Below are positions 22,833-33,885 of a stretch of DNA of 64,000 bases, in pieces (the first letter of the stretch is position 1; the number at the start of each line of letters is the position of its first letter). The stretch comes from Anisus vortex (lineage: Eukaryota > Mollusca > Gastropoda > Planorbidae), in the NCBI GenBank assembly GCA_949126835.1, contig OX421500.1:29057991-29121990 (forward strand), given 5' to 3'. A model generated the notes under the pieces. That model was not told where the DNA came from. It did no database searches and saw only the letters and a program-made list of their open reading frames with translations. The translations under genes and the position numbers were made by a program.

Positions 22833-25800
22833 CTTGTCCCTGAGGCTTATCGAAAACAGTTCCGTGAACTACGTAAACTGGATGGCCAGACCCATGTTGA
22901 GTTCTTACGAGAAAAGCAGAGAAGGCTAGATCGCTGGCTGACATCTAAAGAGATTGGTTCTGACTATGCAAAGCTCAAGAACTTGATTCTGATGGAGGAG
23001 TTTAAGAATTGTGTCCGGCTGGACGTCCGAACACATATGGCAGACCGTGGCGAAGATGATGTGTACAAGGCAGCAGTGTTGGCCGACGACTTCGTCATCT
23101 CCCATCAGTTCGCAAAGTCCACAGCCGATGTTAGGCCGAAGCAGCCGAAACTGCCCGAAGAAACAAACAGCACTTCAATAAAAAACACTCATGAAAAGAA
23201 GGTGACACAACCAAAAGCCTCATGCACATACTGCAAGAAAGAAGGACATAAAGTGGAAGAATGCTATAAATTGAAAAGGAAAAACGAAAAGGCTTCTCCG
23301 AAACCTACTTTATGTGCCGTGTCCTATACAACAGAACAATTTTTACACACTCAAGCTAATGATACTAAGCCTGCCACACCAAGCTCTACTGACTCTACTA
23401 CATCGTCAACATACTCATCAAAGAGTTATTCTACATCGTCAAGATGTTCCACACTTTCATCAAAGTGTTCTACTACATCGTCAAGATGTCCTCAATACTC
23501 GTCAAAGAGATCTAATACATCGTCAAGATGTCCTCAATACACAACAAAGTGTTCTACTACATCGTCAAGATGTTCTCCACACTCATCCGAGTGTTCCACT
23601 ACATCGTCAAGATGTCCTCAATACACATCAAAGTGTTCTACTACATCATCAAGATGTTCTCACGACTCCAAAGAGAGTTTATCAACTACATCATCAAGAT
23701 GTTCTCATGACTCCGAATCGAGTTTATCAACTACATCACCCAGATGTTCACAAGACTACAACACAAGTTTGTCAACTACATCACCAAGATGTTCTCAAGA
23801 CTCCATCGAGAGTTCTAACAAAGTCCAGATGCCTACATTAGTCACCCCTGATGTTTTAGAGGAGTTCAAGCCTTTCATTTCGGAAGGATTTATATCACTA
23901 CCAGGTGATCATACCAGTCTGCGACCTGTAACAATTTTGAGAGACACAGGTGCCTCGCAATCGCTACTGCTTGAAGGCATTCTTCCCTTATCAAACGCAA
24001 CTGCAACGGGGAAAAGCATACTCTTAAGAGGCGTAGAACTGGGTTGCCTAGATGTACCTCTCCATCTCATTGATCTCAAGTCAGATCTTGTTTCTGGACC
24101 TGTGGTTGTAGGTGTCCGACCAACATTACCATTGGAAGGCATCTCGTTGTTGCTAGGCAATGACTTAGCTGGTGGGAAGGTTATCGCCGAACCCATTGTC
24201 ACTCATAAACCTCAACTATCTGCACCTGAAGAAGAAGATGATCCAGAATTATATCCAGCATGTGCGGTAACTAGAGCCATGAGTTCACAAATCTCCAAAG
24301 AAAGGAGTACTTCCAAAAATAAATCAAACATTGAAGTGGACCTTGAGACCACATTCTTCTCCAAACTCGACGAAGATCCGATATCAATCTCAGAAAAGCC
24401 GGTATCAACTCGAGAACAGTTGATCGAGGAACAGAAAAGGGATCCTGAGTTAGACAAACTCCGAGAAAACGCTTTGTCACCACAAGAAGCTGAAGAAGTA
24501 CCTATATGTTACTACGTCAAAGATGATGTACTTCTAAGAAAGTTTCGACCACCAGACGCATCTGCAGATGAAGACTGGAGAGTTGTCCATCAAATTGTTG
24601 TGCCTGAGAAATATCGTGCTGACATTCTGAATATGGCACACGATTCTCCACTGTCGGGTCATCTAGGCGTCAACAAGACGTATCAGAAGATAACAAGTCA
24701 CTTCTTTTGGCCTGGATTAAAGAAGCACGTCATTGAATACTGCAGATCGTGTCGCCCTTGTCAAATGGTTGGCAAGCCAAATCAAACGATTCCTGTAGCT
24801 CCTCTCAAGCCGATTCCAGCATTCGAAGAACCTTTCAGTCGAGTCATCATTGACTGCGTTGGACCTCTTCCAAAAACTAAAGCAGGTCATCAATACCTAC
24901 TAACCATTATGTGTGCTTCGACAAGATTTCCGGAGGCAGTTCCTTTGAGAAACATTAAAGCTCCTAACGTTGTCAGGGCACTCACAAAATTCTTCACTCT
25001 ATTTGGTCTACCTAAGTCCATACAGTCGGATCAAGGATCTAATTTCAAAGCCACTCTTTTCAAACAAGTAATGGACCAGTTGGGCATTAAACACTGCAAG
25101 TCAAGTGCATATCATCCTGAGTCGCAGGGAGCCCTTGAACGCTTCCATCAGACCCTGAAGAACATGATAAGAACCTATTGCCATGAACATGAGAAGGACT
25201 GGGATGAAGGAATACACATGCTACTGTTTGCAGCCCGTGAAGCCGTCCAGGAGTCTTTAGGCTTCAGTCCGTTTGAATTAGTGTTTGGCCATACGGTTCG
25301 CGGTCCTTTAAAATATCTCAAAGAAATGTGGATGTCTCCGACACCCACTGAGGGACTTTTAGACCATGTCTTAAAAATTAAAAGTAGACTTTATGATGCC
25401 TGTAATTTAGCCAAAACAAATTTAAAGGAAAGCCAGTCTAAAATGAAAAACTGGTATGATAAAAAGGCCAGATTTAGATTGTTTGCCCCAGGGGACAAGG
25501 TTTTGGTAATTTTACCTTTACCTGGTCAACCATTACAAGCTAGATACTTTGGTCCATATGAGATAGAATCAAAAGTCAATGATTTAAATTATATTATTAA
25601 AACTCCAGACAGGAGAAAGAAAAGGCAACTTTGCCATGTAAATATGTTAAAGAAGTATGTCAGTAGAAATTCAGAAACAGATAGCAAGAATGTATCTGAC
25701 CAGGTACAGTGTAATTTAAATGTAACCCCTGTTGTTCCTCTTGATATTGTAAAGGAGAAATTTGGTCAGTACAAATTGCCAAATTTTTTTATACTTAAAA

Positions 25801-27284
25801 ATTTGGATCAAAAGCTGTCACATCTGCCACTGAAAGAGAAGATTGTAATTGAAAATGTAATTAAGGATTTTTGTAATATATTTCCTGATGTGCCAAATAA
25901 GACTAATTTAATTGTACATGATGTTGATGTTGGTGATGCAACTCCGGTCAAGCAACACCCATATAGAGTTAATCCTGAAAAGTTAGAAGTTCTTAGATCT
26001 GAAATAAAGTATATGCTTGATAATGACATTATTGAACCAAGCTCAAGCAATTGGAGCTCACCTTGTGTTTTGATCCCTAAACCAGACAAAACATTTAGAT
26101 TCTGTACAGATTATAGGAAAGTAAATACTTTTACAAAATCTGATTCCTTTCCAATTCCTAGAATTGATGATCTTATTGATCGTATTGGTGATGCCACCTA
26201 CATTACCAAGATTGATTTATTATCAGGATATTGGCAGGTACCTCTATCAGACCGTGCCAAAGAAATATCAGCATTTGTTACACCAGATGGGTTGTATCAA
26301 TATAAGGTTATGCCTTTTGGGATGAAAAATGCCCCTGCTACTTTTCAAAGAATGATTAATAACCTCATTGCTGACCAGGAGAATTGCAATGCCTACATTG
26401 ATGATGTAATTATTTACAGCAAAGATTTTTTACATCATGTTAAGCAGTTAGGATCTCTTTTTGAAAAATTGTCAAAAGCCAATTTAACTGTTAATTTGAA
26501 TAAGAGTGAATTTTGTCATGCTCATGTAGAATACTTGGGTCATGTTGTGGGACAGGGTCATATAAAACCTGTTACTGCTAAAGTTGAAGCTATTAAAGCA
26601 CTCCCTACTGCCACTGATAGAAAACAACTCAGAAGATTTTTGGGAATGGCTGGTTATTATAGAAAGTTTTGCCAAAACTTTTCCATAATTGCCAATCCTT
26701 TAACAAATCTGTTGAAAAAGAATGTTAAATTTCTATGGACAGATTCTTGTCAAAAAGCCTTTGAACAACTTAAAGTTGTATTATCTCAATCTCCCATTCT
26801 ATTGGCTCCTAATTTTCAAAAACAATTTAAATTAGCAGTAGATGCCAGTGACATTGGGATAGGTGCTGTTCTTTTTCAGGAAGACAATCTTCATATAGAC
26901 CATCCAATATGTTTCTTTTCTAAGAAGTTTAATACTCATCAAAGAAATTACTCTACTGTAGAAAAAGAATGGTTAGGACTTATCCTATCCCTTCAACAAT
27001 TTGAATTCTATGTTAAGGGCTCAAATATACCTGTACTGGTTTTCACAGACCATCATCCTTTAACATTTTTACACAAAATGAGTTGTAAAAATCAACGATT
27101 GTTAAGATGGAGTTTATTTTTACAGGAATATAATCTAAATATTCAACATATCAAAGGCATTGATAATGTTATTGCTGACACATTATCCCGCTGTAAGAAA
27201 AAAAAAAAATTAAATTATTATTATTATGTTTATTATTGTACGTCCAGTAACATCCTGTTTAATGTACTACTACAGTATATTTAG
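22833..27284 (+). CDS. pol: gag C-terminus, protease, integrase, RT and RNase H, element A
   Basis: The same frame runs open from the stop at 22830 to 27284. Counting residues from 22983: CCHC knuckle C81, C84, H89, C94; a Ser/Thr/Cys repeat 147-278; protease DTG 321-323 and LLGND 390-394; integrase H553, H560, C590, C593 with D624, D683 and E719 (35 residues between the last two); a GPY/F-type module near 857; RT with YIDD 1138-1141; RNase H acidic residues D1287, E1329, D1356 and D1399. All catalytic residues I can check are present. The C-terminus ends in a Lys/Tyr-rich tail read through a poly-A run, unlike C, so a small indel may have changed the end. The protein would act after Gag-Pol cleavage in reverse transcription and integration. 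Confidence 0.92.
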   Translation, partial: LVPEAYRKQFRELRKLDGQTHVEFLREKQRRLDRWLTSKEIGSDYAKLKNLILMEEFKNCVRLDVRTHMADRGEDDVYKAAVLADDFVISHQFAKSTADVRPKQPKLPEETNSTSIKNTHEKKVTQPKASCTYCKKEGHKVEECYKLKRKNEKASPKPTLCAVSYTTEQFLHTQANDTKPATPSSTDSTTSSTYSSKSYSTSSRCSTLSSKCSTTSSRCPQYSSKRSNTSSRCPQYTTKCSTTSSRCSPHSSECSTTSSRCPQYTSKCSTTSSRCSHDSKESLSTTSSRCSHDSESSLSTTSPRCSQDYNTSLSTTSPRCSQDSIESSNKVQMPTLVTPDVLEEFKPFISEGFISLPGDHTSLRPVTILRDTGASQSLLLEGILPLSNATATGKSILLRGVELGCLDVPLHLIDLKSDLVSGPVVVGVRPTLPLEGISLLLGNDLAGGKVIAEPIVTHKPQLSAPEEEDDPELYPACAVTRAMSSQISKERSTSKNKSNIEVDLETTFFSKLDEDPISISEKPVSTREQLIEEQKRDPELDKLRENALSPQEAEEVPICYYVKDDVLLRKFRPPDASADEDWRVVHQIVVPEKYRADILNMAHDSPLSGHLGVNKTYQKITSHFFWPGLKKHVIEYCRSCRPCQMVGKPNQTIPVAPLKPIPAFEEPFSRVIIDCVGPLPKTKAGHQYLLTIMCASTRFPEAVPLRNIKAPNVVRALTKFFTLFGLPKSIQSDQGSNFKATLFKQVMDQLGIKHCKSSAYHPESQGALERFHQTLKNMIRTYCHEHEKDWDEGIHMLLFAAREAVQESLGFSPFELVFGHTVRGPLKYLKEMWMSPTPTEGLLDHVLKIKSRLYDACNLAKTNLKESQSKMKNWYDKKARFRLFAPGDKVLVILPLPGQPLQARYFGPYEIESKVNDLNYIIKTPDRRKKRQLCHVNMLKKYVSRNSETDSKNVSDQVQCNLNVTPVVPLDIVKEKFGQYKLPNFFILKNLDQKLSHLPLKEKIVIENVIKDFCNIFPDVPNKTNLIVHDVDVGDATPVKQHPYRVNPEKLEVLRSEIKYMLDNDIIEPSSSNWSSPCVLIPKPDKTFRFCTDYRKVNTFTKSDSFPIPRIDDLIDRIGDATYITKIDLLSGYWQVPLSDRAKEISAFVTPDGLYQYKVMPFGMKNAPATFQRMINNLIADQENCNAYIDDVIIYSKDFLHHVKQLGSLFEKLSKANLTVNLNKSEFCHAHVEYLGHVVGQGHIKPVTAKVEAIKALPTATDRKQLRRFLGMAGYYRKFCQNFSIIANPLTNLLKKNVKFLWTDSCQKAFEQLKVVLSQSPILLAPNFQKQFKLAVDASDIGIGAVLFQEDNLHIDHPICFFSKKFNTHQRNYSTVEKEWLGLILSLQQFEFYVKGSNIPVLVFTDHHPLTFLHKMSCKNQRLLRWSLFLQEYNLNIQHIKGIDNVIADTLSRCKKKKKLNYYYYVYYCTSSNILFNVLLQYI
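23421..23817 (+). repeat. In-frame minisatellite coding Ser/Thr/Cys repeats
   Basis: About nine copies of a 42-45 base unit lie between the zinc knuckle and the protease. Each encodes a 14-15 residue repeat around STTSSRC, most with a second Cys at the end (PQYTSKC). The later copies replace the second Cys by SL. Nothing like it is found in B or C. Confidence 0.9.
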
Positions 27285-27356
27285 TGTATCTTATACATTT
27301 TTAATTAAGCTGTAAAAAGATTTACATTTCTTACTAAATGTAAACTTTTTATTTTT

Positions 27357-27366
27357 AGGAGGGAGG
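27357..27366 (+). promoter_or_regulatory. Polypurine tract, element A
   Basis: AGGAGGGAGG abuts the 3' LTR, where plus-strand DNA synthesis would start. Confidence 0.85.
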
Positions 27367-27992
27367 TGTTATGTGTTTAGATTATATTTTGTTTCCCTCC
27401 TATGTAATTAACTGCACCACTGCCAGGGCCTTAGTCCTGACCTCTAGTTGAACTCTGCTACTGTCGCGTCAAGAATTGTTGTTTACTAGAGTGTACCTAG
27501 ATCATTCTTTCACCGTCTGGAACATGTTAGAAAGAGATGTTGACAATTTTTGTGAGTTATTCTTAGCCTACTTTTATTCCAGAAATCTCTAACATGTATA
27601 GTATAAATATAGGAGATTCGCGTGATAGAGGGAAGTTTTTACATCGATGTAGTATTCTTGAGTCTTGGTTTAAGCATATTGTAAGCGCATCAGTGGCAGA
27701 GCTGTATTGTATCTTTTATGTACCTGTACGCATTATTACATTGTTGTTTTATTCTGTTGTAAGGATATTCGTGAGTTGATTTTTCTTTTCTATTTTTCTT
27801 TTGATATTAATTTGACTTAGTAAATAAATTGTTTTAAAATTGGTATCGTCTGAAGGGTTGTTTTATTAAATAAATTATTTTAATTTTTATTAATTAAGTT
27901 AGCTACAAATAATTAATATTGTTTGTTATTTATTACAACCTCTTTAACGAGACCACTTAATTTAAATTTAATACTACAGGAGGTCTGTAATA
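27367..27992 (+). repeat. 3' LTR of element A
   Basis: Same length as 21402-22027, with one visible difference. It is followed by the TTGT duplication. Confidence 0.92.
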
Positions 27993-28842
27993 TTGTTCTA
28001 TCTGCAAGCTTGTCTGTAAGCATACGGCGGTTGGCTAACCTAACACATAGATGACAACTGTAGTTTCTACTACAGCCATACAGTATAATATATATAAATG
28101 TGTGTGTGTGTGTTCATCGCCCGTTTCAGTAATAAGGAGGCCTACACCTTCAACTTCACTGGAAGATTCATTCATTGCTGTTTATAACGAATCATATATC
28201 TAAATTTCAAGTTTGTATTTAAAGCAAGTATTGTATTTTTACAATGCAACCGGCTCTCGCTTTCTTTCCAGTCAGCTTGCTTCAATACTTGCACTGCGCA
28301 GCGACGCGGCGAACATGAACTCTGGGGACCACACTACACAGTCAATGACATGTTTGTTACCCAGCCAGGAAATAACGTCTAGAGGTAAGTGAAGGATGGG
28401 AGGTATTAACATTACATTAAATTATCGAATAATACTTGTAATTGATTCTTTTGTTCAAATATATATTATGATAACATTTAAAGATTAGTATTGTCTAATT
28501 TCATGTCCATTTCCTTGTTTCACAAAATAATTCTGTACAAGCCCAACTAGCCACACTACAGACTTGACCAGTACTAAAATGTAATGATTTACTAACTCAG
28601 GTTCACATCGGGTTAAATGACACACATATATGTTCATCCTGTTCCTATTCTTCCCCTACCCCTCATAATCCCACATCATCCAATCTATTTAATTTGGAGC
28701 TACACACATGTGGAATCAGCTAGTGAATCTCTCCATTAGATTTAATGATGTGTGTCCATCGTTTTTAATGACGACCATCTTCTATCAGAGTCATGATTTC
28801 TTATGAATTCGGAGATGGCTAATAAGGCCAATTCTTGCCTGA

Positions 28843-28984
28843 TAGATAGAACATTATTACATCCACTAGGCCCAAAACTCCTGCAGGGCGACAGGGATCC
28901 GTCGGTGGCAGGGATAAAACCCGCGACGTGTCAGTTGGTTTTAGGCTGACAGTCCGGTGAACTAACCGCTGGACCAGACGGCTT
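28843..28984 (-). mobile_element. tRNA-derived SINE, copy 2
   Basis: The same family as 7088-7228, about 93% identical by eye. Read on the minus strand, the A box is at 28966-28976 and the B box at 28911-28921 (GGTTTTATCCC). The body ends at TAGATAGAACATTATTAC, the last part common to both copies, which suggests the true SINE 3' region. No clear target duplication is seen. Confidence 0.7.
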
Positions 28985-29024
28985 CACACCATCATTGTAC
29001 CTACTACGTCTAGCCTCTATAGAT

Positions 29025-29215
29025 TATATAACATATGTATATTTATGGTGCAGTTATCTTTTTAGTGTTATTATTGTTTTTACTAAAAACCACCCTCGCT
29101 CTCGCTTTCATTCTCTATTCCTGCACTGTGACTAGACGTGACGAGCGATGAGATCCTGGTGACCCCGTTACACAGCCAATACATTGTTCATACCTTGTTC
29201 TAGTATTTGTTTTCA
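29025..29215 (+). promoter_or_regulatory. Conserved promoter-like block, copy 2
   Basis: It matches 10735-10960 (ACCACCCTCGCTCTCGCTTT, then TGACGAGCGATGAGATC). The TATAAA of copy 1 is CTAAAA here, so this copy has probably lost its TATA box. A weaker third relative of the TCTCGCTTTC segment is near 28253. Confidence 0.3.
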
Positions 29216-29867
29216 TAGAAATATTATTATTGACTTTAAACGTAATTTACGACAGTTAATCTTTTTGCCCCGGGTAACACCTGAGATTTTAACTTGTATC
29301 TTTATAAAACAAACTTGAAATAGATAACATGTTAAACACTTTTATATATTTAAAAAAAAATAATGTTTTTTTATTGTTTAACAACACTTGTAGTAAGTTA
29401 TTTTAATAAACTTTAACATTGAAATAATATTTTATTGCTTTTCTAGTGTCATGTTTTTACGAAAATAGATTTGTATATTTTAATTTAATTTAAAAATAAT
29501 CAGTTAGGTTAAAGAGACTTGTGACATATTCTGCATATATAAAAAAATTATTACAAAAAAATATAAAACAATTAACACATATTTTTTTCATAATATTAAT
29601 CTCAACCTGTTAATAGCAAAAGTGTTTTCAATATAACTACAATTATTTTTGTTTTTCTAGAAGAAATAAAAAAAAAAAACTTATGCTCATAAGTATATGC
29701 CTTTTATAATCAGGAATGTGACAACAGGCTTCGATTACAAACTTAGCAAGGATATATAAAATATAAAAAAAAAAAAAAAAATTATGTAGAAATAAATATT
29801 ATATACATTATATTAAATAGCTCTACATGTATAAATGAAGTATGGTAACACTTTTAATTTCAGAGAC

Positions 29868-30130
29868 CTTAAGTTCATTCATTCATTAACATGTAATATT
29901 ATAATTAATCAATAAAATGTCACATTGTGTCTGTGATTCTTGATGAAGTAAATCAAACAGACACAGACTAGACTCTATACGTCTGCCACATATTATGCAA
30001 TTTATCATGATTGGTAGACATGTACTGCAATATGTCACGTGATCACATGTTTTTTTTTAAAAATACATTTCATTTCTTCTTATTTGATGACAACTTAAGC
30101 AGAACTCTGCATCTGTAGAGTATATTAAAG
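29868..30130. promoter_or_regulatory. Conserved non-coding block with hairpin and E-box, copy 2
   Basis: Counterpart of 12091-12350. The TGTCTGT/ACAGACA stem, TATGTCACGTGA and the AACTCTGCATCTGTAGAG segment are all retained. Confidence 0.35.
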
Positions 30131-30488
30131 GAACAGTTGAATAACAAGCTGAATATGATTTATTATCATTAATTTAATTCAATTCGAGTTTACTTTAAAC
30201 CGGCATAATTTTTTTTTTAACTCGTGTTTAAAAATATACATTTGGTACAAGTACAAAGAAATTTTAAAAAAAACAGGTCATAATTTTGACCTATCGATAT
30301 TTCTCTATATTTTTGCATATAATTAATTATTAGTCATATAATTGGTCTGTCAATGCTTATCTCAGAATTGTTATAGTTTTAATAAAGAAATATAGAATAT
30401 ACATTGATGATAATAATTGACATTATAATAGCTCGTATGTTTGATACGTTTTTTTTTTAGTTCTTGTTTTGTACTACTCATTCACATT

Positions 30489-30541
30489 ACTTGACAAATC
30501 ATAACGGAAAATCCCAATATGATAAGTAAAAATGTTTTTCA
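30489..30541. promoter_or_regulatory. 53-bp identical element, copy 2
   Basis: Identical over 53 bases to 12683-12735, including GGAAAATCCC and TGATAAG. Confidence 0.35.
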
Positions 30542-31421
30542 TTTATTGGATATTTTAAAATTGCTTTATAATTTCACTTTTTTAAATCTAGGATACTAAA
30601 CATAAGGTAAGTTGAATTATTTCTAAACAATATCCTATTTAAAGATATGTAAGGTTATATTTTTTATTTATTTTTTAATTGCTAGATCTATATTTAAAAC
30701 TATCAAAGTCATAGAAATGCAGAATAACAACAATACGATTTTTCGACGTATTTCTTTAAATTGTATTTGCTAAAACTCAATTTAGTAAAGCTCATGTTTT
30801 GTAAATTGTATTTTTGTAATCATTTTACATATTAATAACTATATTTGTAAAATAGCTGACAACAAAAGTCATAAGTGGCAATAAAAACTATTCGAATTTT
30901 TTTTTTATTTAGAGAAATGGGGATACAAACTATTTTCTTAATCAATAAGCAAGATGAAACGCATTTATGGTCGCCTTCTTTCTAAATGGTAATTGTGCAC
31001 AAAATGGGTTGCCTGAACAAACAAGGACAAAAACAATAAATTAAACAATGTTAACTACTTTAAAAAACTGGTATTATATTCATAAACCTCTATTAATACT
31101 AAGACAAAACAAAATCTTAAAATTTGCTAATTTAAAAACCATTAGACATGTGACTGTACACTGAGTTAATAAAACCAACAATGTGTAAAAAGCCGTGGTC
31201 TATTTTGTGATGATACATTTAATTACTGACACAATAATTACTTTAATTTTAATTAAATAATTTACTCTAACGTACTTATCAAAATCAAAGATTGCATTAT
31301 GTAATTTTAATTTTGCTTTAATTTAGAATTTATATATGAAAAGTTTAAAGAATATGATATACTGGATTAATATACATTATGTACTTTTAAGGTAGGTATA
31401 CATAAAGTGTTCTCACATGGA

Positions 31422-31470
31422 GGGGGTGGCAGAGAGGGGGCATAGGCCACGGGGGCGACACTGCCAGGGG
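31422..31470 (+). other. G-run cluster, possible G-quadruplex
   Basis: Four runs of G4-G5 within 49 bases, in a GC-rich insert (31392-31585) that lies immediately downstream of the exon-like ORF on the minus strand and is absent from units 1-3. The loops are 8-11 bases, longer than in strong quadruplexes. Confidence 0.4.
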
Positions 31471-31598
31471 TAGGCAAATGTAGTATACATATAGCAAATA
31501 TAGCACTAAACAATCAATTACAGTATGCAAGGGGGTGGCGGTAAAAGGTTTGCCCTGGGGCGCTGTATAAGCTTGTAAAGGCTCAGTATACACATTAC

Positions 31599-31671
31599 CT
31601 AGCAGTCTATTGATCCTCATACGTAACCTTTCAAGTATCATGTTAACATCGTTTGTAGTAGCACTCGCCAT
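31599..31671 (-). CDS. Candidate first coding exon, array copy 4
   Basis: ATG at 31671 begins MASATTNDVNMILERLRMRI and reaches the same AG/GTAATG donor after exactly 73 nt. The first six residues differ from copies 1 and 3. The rest keeps NRLLGN and changes L/V, I/M and K/R. Without splicing the frame stays open into the G-rich insert. The protein is unknown. Among the copies this is the most diverged that still keeps ATG, frame and donor. Confidence 0.35.
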
Positions 31672-31936
31672 TATTCCTTTAAATCTATGATTTTACAAAT
31701 AAAAGCGTTTAAATGTATTAATGAATGTGTAAATATTGTATACATTTTAACCCCAACAAAATAATTTTTTCAAGTATGCCTGTATGACTTAACCAGTTCG
31801 TTATCTAAAAATACTTCTGTGTTAAAAAGTTGTTATGTACTCTGACATATCATTCAAAGAACGCACATTTTCCTTGCCATATAGTCATGTAAAAACTCTG
31901 AGTAATTCTAGCTATTCATTTCCTTTTTTAAAAAAT

Positions 31937-32611
31937 TGTTACGTCCACAATCCCCTTGTGGCCAGAGCTGTGTAGATCTTGCTGATAATTCTCGTTAGTC
32001 CTAGGGGAGACTTTAATTATTAGTATTTATGTTTCAGTATTACACGAACTCTTCTTATAGTCCTGGGCACAAATTCAGTATTTGTATTCCAACATTTCCT
32101 TTCTTGTATATTATGGTAGTAGATAAATCTTATAGTAATGTATTCAACACAATAGGATAAAATTTGACAAGGAAGCTTCAGTGTAACTGTTGTTGATAGT
32201 TTATTTCAGGTGGTATGTTCAATATATACAATATATCTATTATGTACAGTTAGAATAAAATAGTGCAAACACAAACGTTCTCAAAGGAACATATTTTGAA
32301 ACTCTCTGTCTTTCAGACAAAACAAATCATTAAATACTATCCGAGTGGTGCAAGGGACAGACCCACTACCAGTAGGGGTGAAAATCATGGTAGCATTACA
32401 AAACTCATAACAAAAACGATAGGAACTTCCCCTATTAAATAATGAGTCGTTCCCAGACTCTGAGAATTTGAGATCAACACAGAATCCCAGCATTACCTAG
32501 AACATTTCGTTTTCCCACTAAACGTCCTAATATTGTGTGTAGTAAGAAAAGAGAGAGAGAGGAGAATAAACATTGCGTGTTCCAATTCTTGGAAAAACAA
32601 TATACATGACA
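31937..32611 (-). repeat. 3' LTR of element B
   Basis: 675 bp, TG...CA ends (TGTCATG at the 32611 side, GTAACA at the 31937 side when read on the minus strand). Nearly identical to 38155-38830. Confidence 0.92.
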
Positions 32612-32622
32612 CGCCCCCACCC
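32612..32622 (-). promoter_or_regulatory. Polypurine tract, element B
   Basis: GGGTGGGGGCG on the minus strand, adjacent to the 3' LTR, identical to 57251-57261 of C. Confidence 0.85.
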
Positions 32623-33885
32623 AATGAAAGAAATAATGTACCATAATTACCCAAGTAATACTCAACATGGTACATTTTTCGTACTTAACACTATCGTTTT
32701 AACAACCATCAATCAATGGAAGATTATAAGACAATTTAAGCAAACATGGCTCACTGGCACAACTAAATTATAAAAAGTGTCACTACCCAATGGTAATTGT
32801 GATTAAAACGTGATGGACAAATATTTCCCCGTTAATATTAATATTAACTAATGTCTCAACAAGTACAAATAATTCAAAAATATTCTAGTCATTCTTATTT
32901 TAACTATGTACAGTTGTGTGGATTTCCACCAAAAATTTGCAAAAAGTCTTAATCTATTTAAACAAATATAACATTGCTCAAACTCTGTCAATTTTCAACA
33001 GTTTACTTCTAATATACAAACCAAAATATAAGTAATACGAAACTCGAATCAAACTATAGGTTACTTCCCCTTTAAATTACAGTGTCAACTTGACATTAAC
33101 AGGGTTCATACCTAAGATGATGATACTTCCCCTTTTCTCAAATATGAGGAGAAAATACGCTCTAGTTACGATTACTACAGTAATCTCAATATTAAAATGT
33201 AATCCACTATTATGCGTTTTTGGCAATTTTGAAAGTTTAATATAAAAGTTTGTTCAGGGTTGAATGAGTGCACACCTTTAGGTACCTTTGTTTCCCTCCG
33301 TTCCTGGATATATGGAATATATATAACCTATACAACATAGTGAATATCCACTAGTTTTTCCCATTCTATTACCATGATATAACAATTTAGCAATAGATTT
33401 CCAATATTATCTATTAATTTATACCAATTGATATTACATCTATTTCTAAGATAAAAATTGTACATATTATTATTTAGTTCCATTCATTAACTAAAATAAA
33501 ACAAGATAATAAATCAACTAGCTCAAAGTTTTCCCACTTAATTGCATGTGATGACAATTACTTTTATCCATCCATATCAAGTAAATACGTGCATATTAAA
33601 TATTTATTGCATCATGCATCAACAATTAAATGGAATTTCTTTTCCATAATCAAATGAATTTAAAATATATCAGAACATCAATATTATACATGATTATAAG
33701 AATTATTAATACTTTCAAAAGACTTGACTTCTGTATGATACAAGTATTCTATAGGTATTCCATAATCAAAATTCAAACGAATGATAGGTTATCATGACAC
33801 ATTCTTAATGAATAAATGAGATGATCTAAAAAAAGAAGTATTGGGTTATTCAGTCAATCATGTAGTACCCGAGATAGAGTATCAG
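32623..33885 (-). other. Long 3' untranslated region of element B
   Basis: About 1.2 kb between the pol stop and the polypurine tract, homologous to 56020-57250 of C. It is AT-rich, has no conserved ORF between the two copies and no env-like protein. Confidence 0.75.

Larger units (their letters stand above)
21402..27992 (+). mobile_element. Ty3/gypsy LTR retrotransposon A, Gmr1-like domain order
   Basis: A 6.59-kb element with two 626-bp LTRs that differ at one position that I can see, flanked by a 4-bp duplication TTGT (21398-21401 and 27993-27996). It carries a primer-binding region at 22032, a purine tract at 27357-27366, and gag and pol in one frame interrupted by a single stop. The domain order is gag, zinc knuckle, protease, integrase, reverse transcriptase, RNase H. 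That order is known in Gmr1-like Ty3/gypsy elements and is opposite to typical gypsy. There is no env. The near-identical LTRs mean a very recent insertion. Confidence 0.95.
13612..31585. repeat. Paralogous unit 3 of the array, expanded by insertions
   Basis: It starts with the exon-like ORF at 13617. Shared blocks are then seen near 14040, 14662, 15335 and 15705, the TATA block at 19596 and the AATAAA block at 20513. It is enlarged by the TIR element (16336-18271) and Ty3/gypsy element A (21402-27992). The part 28000-31200 corresponds to 10735-13500 of unit 2. Stretches 14200-16330, 18620-19580, 20560-21400 and 30550-31380 are AT-rich with no supported gene. Confidence 0.65.

Noticed and set aside
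32573..32773. ORFs at the LTR/3' region boundary of B and C (also 57100-57401)
   Set aside because: They span the polypurine tract and LTR edge. No start context or domain, and they lie in non-coding element DNA.
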